Notes: generated from the letters alone by a model not told the origin. A DNA stretch of 64,000 nucleotides from Blautia schinkii DSM 10518 (GCA_000702025.1 JNKJ01000029.1:1-64000); one strand, 5' to 3'. Numbered from the stretch's first letter, positions 8,166-20,536 are shown. Program-made: numbers and translations.

Positions 8166-10424
8166 ATGAAATTATACGATACCGGTGTGTATCTGGTGAA
8201 TGGCCGCGATATTGTGGAGCCCCCGCAGGCCGGGAATTTGATTTCCCCTGAGGAGGCAGCGAAGAATACGATTGCTTACGGTATTTTGGAGGCTCACAAT
8301 ACCTCTGGAAATATGGATAAGCTCCAGATAAAGTTTGATAAGCTTACATCCCATGATATTACTTTCGTGGGAATCATCCAGACAGCCAGAGCATCCGGCC
8401 TGGAAAAATTTCCGGTGCCATATGTGCTGACAAACTGTCATAACTCTCTCTGCGCAGTCGGCGGCACCATTAATGAGGATGACCATATGTTTGGTCTTAC
8501 CTGTGCGAAAAAATACGGCGGTGTCTATGTTCCGCCTCATCAGGCTGTCATCCATCAGTTCGCCCGCGAGATGCTGGCAGGCGGCGGCAGGATGATCCTG
8601 GGATCGGACAGCCATACACGTTACGGAGCACTCGGCACCATGGCAATGGGAGAGGGCGGACCGGAGCTTGTGAAGCAGCTTCTCTGCCAGACCTATGACA
8701 TCAATATGCCGGGAGTTGTAGCCATTTATCTGAAAGGAACACCGCGTCCGGGCGTAGGTCCGCAGGACGTTGCGCTGGCAATCATCGGCAAGGTCTTTGC
8801 CAACGGTTATGTGAAGAATAAGGTGATGGAGTTTGTGGGACCTGGTGTGGCTAATTTGAGTGCAGATTTCCGAATCGGAATTGACGTTATGACCACTGAG
8901 ACCACCTGCCTTTCCTCCATCTGGCAGACAGATGAAAAGATTGAAGAATTTTACGAGATCCACGGCCGCAGCGAGGACTACAAAGAGCTGAAGCCGGGTG
9001 ACGTCGCTTACTATGACGGCTGTGTGGAAATTGACCTGAGCGAGATCAAGCCTATGATCGCTATGCCGTTCCATCCAAGTAATACGTATACCATTGATGA
9101 GCTGAATGCAAATCTTGACGATATCCTTGCGGATGTGGAAAAGAAAGCACAGGTAAGCTTGGACAATAAGGTTCCGTTTACCCTTCGTGACAAGGTGATC
9201 GACGGCAGACTTTATGTGGAGCAGGGAATCATCGCCGGCTGTGCGGGCGGCGGATTTGAAAATATCTGCGCGGCAGCAGATATCCTCCGTGGCAGCAGCA
9301 TTGGAGCGGATGCCTTTACCCTGAGCGTTTATCCTGCAAGTACGCCGATTTATATGGAGCTTGCGAAAAACGGAGTCCTGGCTGAGCTTCTCGCGACAGG
9401 AGCGGTTGTGAAAACAGCTTTCTGCGGTCCGTGCTTCGGCGCAGGCGATACTCCTGCCAATAATGCGTTCAGTATCCGCCATACAACCAGAAACTTCCCG
9501 AACCGCGAAGGCTCTAAGATCCAGAACGGACAGATTTCTTCTGTAGCTCTGATGGATGCCCGCTCCATAGCTGCGACTGCGGCAAACAAGGGCTTCCTGA
9601 CCTCTGCGGAAGAATATACCGGAGAATATACGAACCAGAAGTATTTCTTTGACAAAACCATCTATGACAACCGCGTGTTTGACAGCAAGGGCGTGGCTGA
9701 CCCAAGCGTAGAGATCCAGTTCGGACCGAACATTAAGGACTGGCCTACGATGGCGGCTCTTGCGGAGAATCTGGTGCTGAAGGTGGTTTCTGAGATTCAC
9801 GATCCGGTCACAACTACGGACGAGCTGATTCCGTCCGGCGAGACATCCTCCTACCGTTCCAATCCGTTGGGACTTGCAGAGTTTACGCTTTCCAGAAAGG
9901 ACCCGGCATACGTGGGCCGCGCAAAGGAGATCCAGAAGGCACAGCAGGCCATCCAGAACGACCAGTGTCCGCTTGAGGCAGTCCCCGAGCTGAAACCGGT
10001 GCTGGAAGTGATTCACAAGGATTTCCCGGATACAGGAAAAGGTAACCTGGGCGTAGGCAGCACGATCTTTGCCGTGAAGCCGGGCGACGGTTCTGCCAGA
10101 GAGCAGGCCGCTTCCTGCCAGAAGGTGCTTGGCGGCTGGGCAAATATTGCGAATGAGTATGCGACCAAGCGTTACCGTTCTAACCTTATCAACTGGGGGA
10201 TGCTCCCGTTCCTTATTCCGGCCGGAGATCTGCCGTTTAAGAACGGAGACTACCTGTTCTTCCCGGGCATCCGCAAGGCTGTGGAGGAAAAAGCCGAGGT
10301 GATCAAAGGATATGTGGTAGGAGATACTGGTTTGAAGGAATTCGATGTAACCTTGGGCGAGCTTACGGATGATGAGCGTGAAATTATCCTCAAGGGCTGC
10401 CTGATCAATTATAATAGAAGGTAA
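8166..10424 (+). CDS. Aconitase-superfamily hydratase (YbhJ-like)
   Basis: The 752-residue protein is a full aconitase-family enzyme with a 4Fe-4S-dependent dehydratase domain followed by the C-terminal swivel domain. [12 protein letters not shown] near residue 150, GCAGGG near 360 and [15 protein letters not shown] near 420 place the cluster cysteines and substrate loops. It resembles the uncharacterised YbhJ group more than true AcnA/AcnB, so the substrate may not be citrate. It stands as a single gene with a good GGAGG site and a terminator behind it; no TCA-cycle neighbours are present. Confidence 0.88.
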   Translation: MKLYDTGVYLVNGRDIVEPPQAGNLISPEEAAKNTIAYGILEAHNTSGNMDKLQIKFDKLTSHDITFVGIIQTARASGLEKFPVPYVLTNCHNSLCAVGGTINEDDHMFGLTCAKKYGGVYVPPHQAVIHQFAREMLAGGGRMILGSDSHTRYGALGTMAMGEGGPELVKQLLCQTYDINMPGVVAIYLKGTPRPGVGPQDVALAIIGKVFANGYVKNKVMEFVGPGVANLSADFRIGIDVMTTETTCLSSIWQTDEKIEEFYEIHGRSEDYKELKPGDVAYYDGCVEIDLSEIKPMIAMPFHPSNTYTIDELNANLDDILADVEKKAQVSLDNKVPFTLRDKVIDGRLYVEQGIIAGCAGGGFENICAAADILRGSSIGADAFTLSVYPASTPIYMELAKNGVLAELLATGAVVKTAFCGPCFGAGDTPANNAFSIRHTTRNFPNREGSKIQNGQISSVALMDARSIAATAANKGFLTSAEEYTGEYTNQKYFFDKTIYDNRVFDSKGVADPSVEIQFGPNIKDWPTMAALAENLVLKVVSEIHDPVTTTDELIPSGETSSYRSNPLGLAEFTLSRKDPAYVGRAKEIQKAQQAIQNDQCPLEAVPELKPVLEVIHKDFPDTGKGNLGVGSTIFAVKPGDGSAREQAASCQKVLGGWANIANEYATKRYRSNLINWGMLPFLIPAGDLPFKNGDYLFFPGIRKAVEEKAEVIKGYVVGDTGLKEFDVTLGELTDDEREIILKGCLINYNRR

Positions 10425-10436
10425 AACGTATATAGA

Positions 10437-10473
10437 GATGCTGTTGTGGTGCGTGCCATGACAGCATCTTTTT
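10437..10473 (+). terminator. Terminator of the aconitase-family gene
   Basis: The arms GATGCTGT and ACAGCATC close a GC-rich loop and are followed by TTTTT. Confidence 0.85.
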
Positions 10474-10782
10474 GTCATATCATAGGTAAGTACGTCAATC
10501 TCTTTTAACAGGAAGAATATCACTTTCCTATGATATAACCCTCCGGGGGATGCACGCAGTGCGCAGAGGAAAGCCGCTTCGCAGCTGCACATTTGCGCAC
10601 AAAGTGTACAAGTCCCTCATGAGTAAGGGGTTTAGGGAGGTGAGGTGGACTTGTCCACATTGTTCTGTATGTACTCAAAAAACGAATTTTCTAAAAATAT
10701 AGAAAAATTCAAATAAATCACAGTTTAAAATTAAATTAGATAGATAGAAAATAATTTATTTTAAAAAATATGAAAAAATGTG
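10474..10782. other. Gene-free stretch with several hairpins
   Basis: No coding region is visible. TATCATAGG near 10480 can pair with CCTATGATA near 10530, and GTGGAC/GTCCAC form a tight hairpin near 10645. GTACAAGTCC near 10606 can also pair with GGACTTGT near 10647. The last 100 nt are very AT-rich, like an UP element, ahead of the promoter at 10783. Confidence 0.4.
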
Positions 10783-10814
10783 TTGACAAATCAAAGGGGC
10801 AGTGGTATTATAAT
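10783..10814 (+). promoter_or_regulatory. Strong sigma-A-type promoter for a non-coding transcript
   Basis: A perfect TTGACA at 10783-10788 is followed by 17 bp and TATTAT (10806-10811), overlapping TATAAT. AT-rich DNA lies upstream. The next downstream sequence carries no gene for over 1 kb. Confidence 0.75.
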
Positions 10815-10817
10815 CAC

Positions 10818-11806
10818 ATCAAAAGAAAACAAGCAAATAAAAATTAAAAAAGCAACTCATTCAATTCATAGTATAAATGTTACAATGAAAAGGATGGAGT
10901 TAAACAGAAAGGACAGGGTGATTCCAGTGGGAACGTAAGTACAACATCATCAATATGAGAGTGATAGGAATCGTGTTTCCTGCAAGAAAGACCTGATACA
11001 TCAAAGAAATCAAGAAATACCCGATACAGTAGGAAGCTCTTAGCAGCAGAAAATACAAGGGAATGAAAAGTATCAAAGGTATATAGAAACGATTACTCAT
11101 ATTGAACAACTATCACGAACCTGATACAAAGATTTTATAAATAGTGTAAAGAAACTTTTTATAAAAGGATATAACCCTTATCTTAGAAGCTCGTCCGGAA
11201 GAAGAGCTCCGGAGAATTTTGAAAATAGATAAGAACGTTATCTTGAAATCCATATCAGCAACATTAGGATATGAATTGAAGCTTTGCATCAGAAGAATAT
11301 CTTTCAAAAGAAAAGATATTTAATGAAGAAATATGATGGAACTTTTTAAACACTTTACATATTGATTTAAATAATCTTCACATTAGTGGAAATCTATTTG
11401 AACATAGATAAAGTACAATAAATAAGCGGTTTAGAATTTAAGAAGTTAAGTTCAAAATTGTTTATACCATCCGATAAAAAGTGTATCCGATATTTCTTCA
11501 AAATATATAAATTATAATCCGTGAAATTATAATTTAAGCATCTATAAACTTTCTAAGTAAATCGAGTGATACTTAAATCATATCGTTTATGAGCAGGAAA
11601 TAAAAAAAGATATGTACACATATAGAAGATAAAACCAAAAACTGAATAAAGAGAATTGGAATATACTTCTAAGTAATAAGTTCCAGTTGGAAACCAAAAA
11701 CAAGATAATTAGTTTTCAAAAGAACGAAGAGGAAAAACGAATTGAATAACGAAGAATTTTAGGACGGTCATCATTTTTGAAATAAGTAAAAAGTGATGAC
11801 CGTCTA
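10818..11806 (+). ncRNA. Candidate large structured non-coding RNA (about 1 kb)
   Basis: About 990 nt follow a strong promoter without a plausible protein: all frames are broken by stops and lack ribosome sites. The plus strand is purine-rich. Perfect or near-perfect hairpins are visible, for example 11296-11320 (9-bp stem), 11509-11535 (10-bp stem), a TCCGGA/TCCGGA pair near 11194-11214, and ATCTAT/ATAGAT near 11391-11409. It ends in a 16-17-bp terminator-like hairpin. Size and setting recall ROOL, GOLLD and OLE RNAs, but no family signature was matched. It could also be a degraded gene. Confidence 0.5.
11763..11806 (+). terminator. Long hairpin ending the gene-free region
   Basis: GACGGTCATCA followed by a T-run pairs with an A-run followed by TGATGACCGTC, giving a stem of about 16-17 bp with one bulge. 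Only a weak pyrimidine tract follows, so it may terminate imperfectly or act as a 3' stability hairpin. Confidence 0.6.
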
Positions 11807-11935
11807 CCTCTGTCTATTCTTAATCATGTACTATTCTAATGTAATAATCTTGTCCTGCTCTTGCAGAAACTATATTTTTCAGTTATACTTTCCCCAAAAA
11901 GGAGTGTCGGGATTATTGGTCCGGCGAGAATTTAT

Positions 11936-12745
11936 ATGTGGATTGGAAATATTGAGGATTATATCCTCTATGAAGATAAAGAGCTCATTGTATGCCACAA
12001 GCCTGCAGGAATCGCGGTTCAGAATGCCCGGGTGGGCACGATGGATTTGGAGAGTGCACTTAAAAATTATTTAGCAGCGAAGAAGGCAAAGAATGAAGTG
12101 ATTGCAGGTACAGCAGTAAATACAGGAACCGAAGTGCCTTATCTTGGGATTGTGCATCGTCTCGATCAGCCTGTGGAGGGCGTTCTTGTGTTCGCCAAAA
12201 CGCCTGGTTCAGCCAGGGAACTGAGCAGGCAGATGAGTGCAAATGAGATGGGCAAGATCTATCTGGCCGTGACTGCCGGAAAACCGCAGGCTGCGCAGGG
12301 AAATCTGGAGGACTATCTGAAAAAGGACGGCAGGACAAATACCTCCGCAGTTGTCAGCCCTGGCACGCCTGGAGCGAAGCAAGCGCGGCTCCGGTACAAG
12401 GTCCTGGCAGAAACCCGTGTGCAGGTGCAGGAAAATGGTGTAGAGGCAGTCGGACGGCGACAGGAAAGTGTTACGGAAACCACACAGACTCAATTTCTTC
12501 TGTGGATTGAGCTTGAGACAGGCCGCCATCATCAAATCCGTGTACAGATGGCAAATGCAGGTATGCCGCTTCTCGGTGACCAAAAGTATAATCCGGGAGC
12601 AAATGCCGGCGTTGCACTTGCGCTATGCTCTTGCCGGTTAAGCTTCCGCCATCCGCATACAAAGAAAAAAATGGAGTTTTTTGTAACTCCACAAGGTAAG
12701 GCTTTTGATGTATTTCAGGAAGAGCTTCGTGAGTTAAAAGAATAA
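11936..12745 (+). CDS. RluA-family pseudouridine synthase
   Basis: The 269-residue enzyme isomerises specific uridines in rRNA or tRNA. The catalytic motif VHRLDQPVEGVLVFAKT lies near residue 63 and contains the essential Asp. The ELETGRHHQIRVQMA signature lies near 185. The N-terminal YEDKELIVCHKPAG is also typical. HRLDQPVEG differs from the more common HRLDRxTSG, marking a subgroup. The start is uncertain: the chosen ATG has a weak GGCGAG site, while an in-frame ATG 75 nt earlier lacks one. Confidence 0.9.
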   Translation: MWIGNIEDYILYEDKELIVCHKPAGIAVQNARVGTMDLESALKNYLAAKKAKNEVIAGTAVNTGTEVPYLGIVHRLDQPVEGVLVFAKTPGSARELSRQMSANEMGKIYLAVTAGKPQAAQGNLEDYLKKDGRTNTSAVVSPGTPGAKQARLRYKVLAETRVQVQENGVEAVGRRQESVTETTQTQFLLWIELETGRHHQIRVQMANAGMPLLGDQKYNPGANAGVALALCSCRLSFRHPHTKKKMEFFVTPQGKAFDVFQEELRELKE

Positions 12746-12818
12746 TTTTTGCAAAAATCACCATACTAATATAGCATATAGGCATAAGCAAAAATAAAGT
12801 AAAGTATGGTGAGAGAGC

Positions 12819-13850
12819 TTGCATATAGAATGGAAAAGAAAATTGATGATCTTTGGGATTGTCGCTGGTGTGTTTGTGGGGTTTCGCTGCTTACTGCCGG
12901 TTGCAATCCCTTTTTTAGCGGCCTGGCTTTTAGCAGCCTGGTTATATCCTGTCACGGTTAAAATCGAAAAAAAGACGAAAATTAAAAAAAGCCTTTCCGG
13001 CGTTGTACTTTTGGCACTTTTGTTTGGTTTAGTGGGATTGCTCCTATATCTGGGAGCTGCGGAACTGCTGTCTCAGCTAAAGACGGCAATTGGCAATCTT
13101 CCGGTATTTCTGCGCTGGTGCTCCGGATTTCTAGATAAATGCTGCGTAGCGATCGAGGATATGACCGGAATCCTGAGGACAGACAGCCGAAGTTACATTT
13201 TGTCACAGTTTTCGGGAATGCAGAACCAGCTTCTGTCACTTATGAGCCCAAGTGCGCTTGTGAAGGCTTTTTCTTATTTCAAAGGTGTGTTTATACTGCT
13301 CTCAGGCGTTGTAGTGGCGTTTATCAGCAGTATTCTTATCATCTCAGATATGGAAAACCTGCGCAAAAAAATCTGGGACTATCCCTGGCTGGTGGGGACG
13401 CGCCGTGTGGTGAAACGGTTAAAAAAGACTACGGTCACTTATCTTAAGGCCCAGGCTGTGATTATGACGCTGGTGGCAGCAGTATGTACGATTGGATTCT
13501 GGCTTATGAAAAGTCCGTACTTTTTGATTCTGGGGATTGCGTTAGGGGCTCTGGACGCGCTTCCTCTTATCGGCACCGGAACGTTTCTTTATCCTGCGGC
13601 TTTCATATTTTTGATAAAAGGAAATCCCTCAATGGCGGCGGGGTGCGTGGCTCTGGATCTTGTGACGAGTGTACTGCGGGAATTTCTGGAACCGAGACTG
13701 CTGGGGGGAAAACTGGGGGTATCTCCTATTGCAGTGCTTGCGTCTGTTTATATTGGAATATTTCTGTTTGGGGGCTGGGGTGTGGTCCTCGGACCTTTGT
13801 CATTTTCCACAATATATGAGATTGGCAGAGAGTGGGACGTTTGGGATTAA
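12819..13850 (+). CDS. AI-2E/YtvI-like integral membrane protein
   Basis: The 343-residue protein has about seven or eight membrane segments, including a split N-terminal pair, and ends with repeated hydrophobic hairpins containing GALDALPLIGTG and LEPRLLGGKLGVSP. These are hallmarks of the AI-2E transporter superfamily; the sporulation protein YtvI is the closest guess. The likely start is TTG after GGTGAGAGAG; an ATG 27 nt downstream is an alternative. It follows the pseudouridine synthase by 73 nt. The transported substrate is unknown. Confidence 0.8.
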   Translation: MHIEWKRKLMIFGIVAGVFVGFRCLLPVAIPFLAAWLLAAWLYPVTVKIEKKTKIKKSLSGVVLLALLFGLVGLLLYLGAAELLSQLKTAIGNLPVFLRWCSGFLDKCCVAIEDMTGILRTDSRSYILSQFSGMQNQLLSLMSPSALVKAFSYFKGVFILLSGVVVAFISSILIISDMENLRKKIWDYPWLVGTRRVVKRLKKTTVTYLKAQAVIMTLVAAVCTIGFWLMKSPYFLILGIALGALDALPLIGTGTFLYPAAFIFLIKGNPSMAAGCVALDLVTSVLREFLEPRLLGGKLGVSPIAVLASVYIGIFLFGGWGVVLGPLSFSTIYEIGREWDVWD

Positions 13851-13982
13851 TGATGAAAAATGTGAAAAAAGTATAAAATGTCTGGACGCTCCCGGGAAAA
13901 AGTGTATAATGTAAAAAAGTACAGAGAAAACAGTAAAGAAGTCCAAGTAAGTTTAAATTCAAGTTAAAGAGGAGATTGAAGG

Positions 13983-15083
13983 ATGAAAAAAGCGGCAGTT
14001 GCAGGTGCGGTCTTTTTGAGCGCAGTCACAATGCTGGCCGGATGCAGTAAAGAGGAAGTGGATAAAGCTATCGCCCCCCTTATCGCAGACGTACAGGAAA
14101 CAACGGAAGCCGAGGAGATGGAAGAAACGGAAGAGGATCCGGCAATACCTGAAATAGATACAACTGTCCCTATCCAGCCGGGGGCAAGGATAGCAGTGGT
14201 AAGTAAGAATACAAAAGGCCAGTTCTGGGATCTGGTACGCAAGGGTATGGAGGAAGCTGTCCAGGCTGTCAACGTGGCTTATGGCTTCGAGAAGGATGAG
14301 CAGATCACTATGACCTTTGAGGGACCGGACGATGAACAGAAGGTGGAGGACCAGATCAATATCCTGGATGCGGTGATTGCCGAGAATCCGGATGTGCTCT
14401 GCATGGCTGCAGGTGATATGGAATCCTGTCAGGCACAGCTTGAGTCTGCCAAGGAGAACGGCATTCCGGTGGTGGTATTTGATTCCAATGTAACGGAGAC
14501 GAAGCTCATCCGCGCTTTCCGCGGTACGAAGAATGTTACGGTAGGAGAGATGGCTGCCATCCAGCTCGGCAATGCCCTGGGAAAGATGGGCAAGGCAGCG
14601 GTGTTTTCCGGACAGGAGAAGACACAGAGTGTGAGAGACCGTGTGGAGGGCTTTGTGGATACTTTCACAAATTATACGGACACAGAGGTTGTGGAAGTGG
14701 TATATCAGGACCAGGTGGAGGATATGGTGGAGGCCATGCAGGCTGTTTTAGACAAATATCCTGACTTGGATGGTGTATTTTGTACCAACGCCGAGGTTTC
14801 CGAAATGTATCTGGACATGGATAAAGGCGAGGAAACTAGAAAGATCGCCATGGTGGGCGTGGACGCGACTACCCGTCAGCAGGAAGCTATTAAAAACGGT
14901 GAGGAGCTGGGCGTGGTTTCCCAGCAGCCGTACGCAATGGGGTATCAGACTATTTGGACCGCTTTGCAGGCCACAGCGCCGAAGAAAAAGGTGAAGATTC
15001 AGAAGCGTGTGCTGCTTGATCCGGCCTGGATTGATATTGACAATTTAGAGGACCCAGACTACAGTGCATACATATATGAGTGA
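13983..15083 (+). CDS. Sugar-type substrate-binding lipoprotein
   Basis: The 366-residue protein has a signal peptide with lipobox MLAGC (Cys at about residue 21) and an acidic linker rich in Glu and Thr (about 38-58). A type 1 periplasmic-binding fold follows, as in ribose or galactose ABC receptors: RIAVVSKNTKGQFWDLVRKG, GIPVVVFDSN and AMVGVDATTRQQEAI. It should be anchored outside the cell and bind a sugar-like ligand. No permease or ATPase gene is nearby; it is followed directly by a terminator, so it may serve a distant transporter or a sensor. Confidence 0.88.
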   Translation: MKKAAVAGAVFLSAVTMLAGCSKEEVDKAIAPLIADVQETTEAEEMEETEEDPAIPEIDTTVPIQPGARIAVVSKNTKGQFWDLVRKGMEEAVQAVNVAYGFEKDEQITMTFEGPDDEQKVEDQINILDAVIAENPDVLCMAAGDMESCQAQLESAKENGIPVVVFDSNVTETKLIRAFRGTKNVTVGEMAAIQLGNALGKMGKAAVFSGQEKTQSVRDRVEGFVDTFTNYTDTEVVEVVYQDQVEDMVEAMQAVLDKYPDLDGVFCTNAEVSEMYLDMDKGEETRKIAMVGVDATTRQQEAIKNGEELGVVSQQPYAMGYQTIWTALQATAPKKKVKIQKRVLLDPAWIDIDNLEDPDYSAYIYE

Positions 15084-15125
15084 AACACAGGAATAGCATA
15101 AGTATAATATTTCTATAAATATTCC

Positions 15126-15164
15126 AACAGCCGGGAAGATTATTTTCCTGGCTGTTGTTTTTTC
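15126..15164 (+). terminator. Terminator of the binding-protein gene
   Basis: AACAGCCGGGAA pairs with TTTCCTGGCTGTT and is followed by a run of six Ts. Confidence 0.9.
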
Positions 15165-15388
15165 TTTAGAAAGACCATTTTCCATATTAAAAAAACACTT
15201 CTTTTTTTAGGCAAAAGGAAAAAAATGCATAAAGACAACCCACTTGATGCATGATAAAATAAGAAACTACCGTAATACAAGAGTTACTATGCAGAAACGC
15301 GGATGTCTCAGAATTTGTGCACTATTACGAGAACACAAAAATAATTTAGGGACATACAAAAATTTTTTAAACAAATTGCCCAAATACG

Positions 15389-15417
15389 TTGTATTTTTAA
15401 AATTATTATGGTAGAAT
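15389..15417 (+). promoter_or_regulatory. Probable promoter of the V-ATPase operon
   Basis: TTGTAT and TAGAAT are separated by 17 bp, about 30 nt before the first subunit gene. The roughly 220 nt between the preceding terminator and this site are AT-rich and hold no gene. Confidence 0.6.
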
Positions 15418-15447
15418 TTGTCTATATGAGAAAAAGGTGGTGATCAG

Positions 15448-15756
15448 ATGGTACAAGAAACAATTAAGGTAGTGAAAGAGACGGAGGCAAAGGCAGAGCA
15501 GATTATGAAGGACGCTGCCCAGCAGGCAGAAGCCTTGATAGAGAAGGCGAAAGAAGATGCCAAGCTTTTGAAGGAAGACACTAGGAAAGCCGCCGTGGCA
15601 AAGGCCGCATCTGATATGGAAGCGGCGAAGACGGAAGCTTCTGCAGGTGAGCAGAGCGCTCTGAAAAATGTAGAGCAGGAGATCCAGAAATTAAGAAATC
15701 AAGCATCCCAGAAGGAAGCCCAGGCGATTGAGCTTGTGGTGGACAGCCTGTTTTAA
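15448..15756 (+). CDS. V-type ATPase subunit G/H (peripheral stalk)
   Basis: This 102-residue protein is almost entirely a charged Ala/Glu/Lys-rich coiled coil, as in the G/H (NtpF-type) stalk subunit. That subunit pairs with subunit E to hold the catalytic head to the membrane part. It is the first gene of the operon, with GGTGGTGATC upstream of the ATG and 44 nt before the subunit I gene. Assignment rests on composition and position. Confidence 0.82.
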   Translation: MVQETIKVVKETEAKAEQIMKDAAQQAEALIEKAKEDAKLLKEDTRKAAVAKAASDMEAAKTEASAGEQSALKNVEQEIQKLRNQASQKEAQAIELVVDSLF

Positions 15757-15800
15757 TGCAAGGGATGAATGAAATAAAAGGATAAAGGAGGAATGCGGAT

Positions 15801-18286
<2,486 letters not shown>

Positions 18287-18545
18287 AGCGAAGTCTCGAA
18301 CTTCCTTGTAATAAAAGGACATGTCTGCTGACGCAGACATCGCTAATTATGAAAGTCGATTGCTCCGCGCTTACGCGCTCCCACAATCGCCACCCATATT
18401 CGCAATCTGGCCTGTCGGCCTACTTGCTCATACGGGTTAGCCCGTCCAATGTCTGTACATCTGTGCAAGCAAGCTTGCCCATCTGCACAGCCGCAGTCCG
18501 GGACTTTCATAAGTATATTAATCAGAAAAAAAGGAGAGCTGACAG
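18287..18545 (+). repeat. Highly structured insert between V-ATPase K and E genes
   Basis: This stretch has no gene and is much more structured than any other gap in the operon. A hairpin with ATGTCTGC/GCAGACAT arms (18321-18340) comes first. An outer pair ATGAAAGTC (18349-18357)/GACTTTCAT (18502-18510) then encloses several hairpins: GATTG/CAATC holding GCGC/GCGC, GGCC/GGCC, ACGGG/CCCGT, and a TGTGCA/TGCACA stem with GCAAG/CTTGC. The ribosome site AAAAAAAGGAGAG of subunit E follows. It could be an inserted repeat or an RNA processing/stability element. Confidence 0.7.
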
Positions 18546-19139
18546 ATGACTGGATTAGACAAGATGATCAACCAGATTCTTGATGAAGCAAACAGCTCCG
18601 CGAATGACACATTGGAAAAAGCACGGCACACTTCCCAGGAAATTATGGACACAGCCAAGGCCGAGGCCGATAAGCTGGAAAAAGAAATTTCCGCTAAGTC
18701 ACAAGCCGATATCGCTAATTTCAAAGACCGTATGGTATCCTCCAACGACTTAAAGCGCCGTACCGCCATCCTCACTGCCAAGCAGGAAGTGATCGCGGAC
18801 GTGCTTGCTAAGGCATATGAGAGCATTATGAGCAAGGGTGACGCCGAATATTTCGACATTATCCGTAAGATGCTCGGGGAATTCACTCATGCCGAGGCCG
18901 GAGTCGTATATTTCTCAGCCAGGGATGTAGAACGCCTGCCTTCCGGCTTTGAGAAGGAAGCGGAGGAAATCGCCGCAAAGAAAGGCGGAAGCCTTGCCGT
19001 ATCCAAGGAAACGAGGAATATTGACGGCGGATTTGTCCTTGCGTACGGTGGCATTGAGGAGAACTGCTCCATTAAGGCGCTGTTTGATTCTAAGAAAGAC
19101 GAATTACAGGATAAAGTACAAAGATTATTATTTTCATAA
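18546..19139 (+). CDS. ntpE: V-type ATPase subunit E (peripheral stalk)
   Basis: The 197-residue protein has a long N-terminal coiled coil (about 1-80) and a globular C-terminal domain (about 90-197) that meets the catalytic B subunits, as expected for subunit E. The ATG follows AAAAGGAGAGCTGACAG. It sits between K and C as in other clostridial V-ATPase operons, apart from the unusually long gap upstream. Confidence 0.9.
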   Translation: MTGLDKMINQILDEANSSANDTLEKARHTSQEIMDTAKAEADKLEKEISAKSQADIANFKDRMVSSNDLKRRTAILTAKQEVIADVLAKAYESIMSKGDAEYFDIIRKMLGEFTHAEAGVVYFSARDVERLPSGFEKEAEEIAAKKGGSLAVSKETRNIDGGFVLAYGGIEENCSIKALFDSKKDELQDKVQRLLFS

Positions 19140-19175
19140 CAAAGCGCAATCCGCGAAAAGGAGGTTCACCTAATT

Positions 19176-20147
19176 ATGGCAGACAAGAAGTATACCTATG
19201 CGGTAGCGCGAATCCGCTCATTGGAGGTGTCACTTTTTAACCAGGCTGTGATCGAACAGCTTCTGGCCTGCAGGGATGAGAACCAATGCCTGCAGTTTCT
19301 GGCCGAGAGAGGCTGGGGAGATGCCGACACTCCTATGAACGCAGATGCAATCTTGACCCGGGAGAGAGAGAAAACATGGGCGCTGATGGAATCCCTTGTG
19401 GATGATATGTCTGTGTTTGATGTTCTCACCTACGCAAATTTGTTCCATAATCTCAAGGCGGCTATCAAGGAGACAGCTACGGAGGAGAAGAATCCCAATA
19501 TCTTCTTTAACGACTGTGCCATTGATGGAAAAACTATGCTGGAGATTCTGGCGAACAAAGACTACGGCAGACTCCCGGAAAATATGAGGCAGGTGGCGCA
19601 GGAGGCATATGAGACATTTCTGCACACCAGAGACGGCCAGCTATGCGACATCATGATTGACCGTGCCACTCTGGAGGCTATTTACGAGGCCGGGAAAAAG
19701 GCCAAGGACGATATTATCCGCCAGTATGCGGAGTCTACAGTGGCAGTAGCAGATATAAAGATTGCGGTGCGTTCGCAGAAAACCGCAAAATCAATGGAAT
19801 TCATGAGAAAGGCCATGGCAGAGTGTGATACGCTTAATATTGAGCTTCTCATTCATGCGGCTTTAAGCGGAATGGACGCGGTCATGGATTATCTGGCAGG
19901 GACGAAGTATGCCGCAGGTGCGGAGGCATTGGCCGAGTCACCTTCAGCGTTTGAACGTTGGTGCGACAACCAGATTATCGAGACCATCCGGCCGCAGCTC
20001 ACCAATCCATTCACAATAGGACCTCTGGTAGCCTATGTGCTGGCCAGGGAAAATGAAATCAAGACGGTTCGCATCATTCTGACAGGGAAGCGCAGCAACC
20101 TGCCGGAGGAAGCCATCCGGGAAAGGGTAAGGGAGATGTATGTATAA
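19176..20147 (+). CDS. ntpC: V-type ATPase subunit C (d-type central stalk)
   Basis: The 323-residue helical protein matches subunit C/d (archaeal AtpC, eukaryotic d), which couples the rotor ring to the central stalk. The N-terminal Y-A-V-A-R-I-R-S-L-E and late NPFTIGPLVAYVLARENEI are typical. A good AAAAGGAGG site precedes the start. Its end overlaps the subunit F gene by 8 bp. Confidence 0.92.
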   Translation: MADKKYTYAVARIRSLEVSLFNQAVIEQLLACRDENQCLQFLAERGWGDADTPMNADAILTREREKTWALMESLVDDMSVFDVLTYANLFHNLKAAIKETATEEKNPNIFFNDCAIDGKTMLEILANKDYGRLPENMRQVAQEAYETFLHTRDGQLCDIMIDRATLEAIYEAGKKAKDDIIRQYAESTVAVADIKIAVRSQKTAKSMEFMRKAMAECDTLNIELLIHAALSGMDAVMDYLAGTKYAAGAEALAESPSAFERWCDNQIIETIRPQLTNPFTIGPLVAYVLARENEIKTVRIILTGKRSNLPEEAIRERVREMYV

Positions 20148-20463
20148 GATTGCAGTGATCGGCGATTATGACAGTATTTACGGTTTTGCCGCGCTGGGCC
20201 TTGACACATTTCCTGTGGAAAGCCCGGAGAAAGGCAGAGAACAGTTTGCCCGTCTGGCTGACGGGGAATATGCGGTCATCTATATCACAGAGCATCTGGC
20301 CGCTCAGTTAAAGAATGAGATAGACAAATATAAAGGAGAATTGCTTCCGGCTATTATCCAGATTCCGGGGATTTCCGGAAACACCGGCGCAGGTGTGGAG
20401 GGAGTTAAAAAATCCGTGGAAACTGCGGTTGGCTCGGACATTCTTTTCAGCAATGGCGGCTGA
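20140..20463 (+). CDS. ntpG: V-type ATPase subunit F (central stalk)
   Basis: The 107-residue protein has the Rossmann-like fold pattern of subunit F, beginning KIAVIGDYDSIYGFAALGL. This subunit sits with D in the central rotor and regulates catalysis. The start lies within the end of subunit C, indicating translational coupling. A 73-nt gap follows before subunit A. Confidence 0.92.
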   Translation: MYKIAVIGDYDSIYGFAALGLDTFPVESPEKGREQFARLADGEYAVIYITEHLAAQLKNEIDKYKGELLPAIIQIPGISGNTGAGVEGVKKSVETAVGSDILFSNGG

Positions 20464-20536
20464 TGTTTTTCAGACGCAGCCGCGGCTTACCCAAAGGCCG
20501 GGGCATAAAATTCGAGAAAGCAGGTGATTGGTCCAA

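Noticed and set aside
8172..10592. An 806-codon open frame on the minus strand across the aconitase-family gene
   Set aside because: It lies exactly opposite a gene with clear conserved motifs, has no ribosome site, and its composition (rich in Cys, His, Arg, Leu) is that of an antisense shadow.
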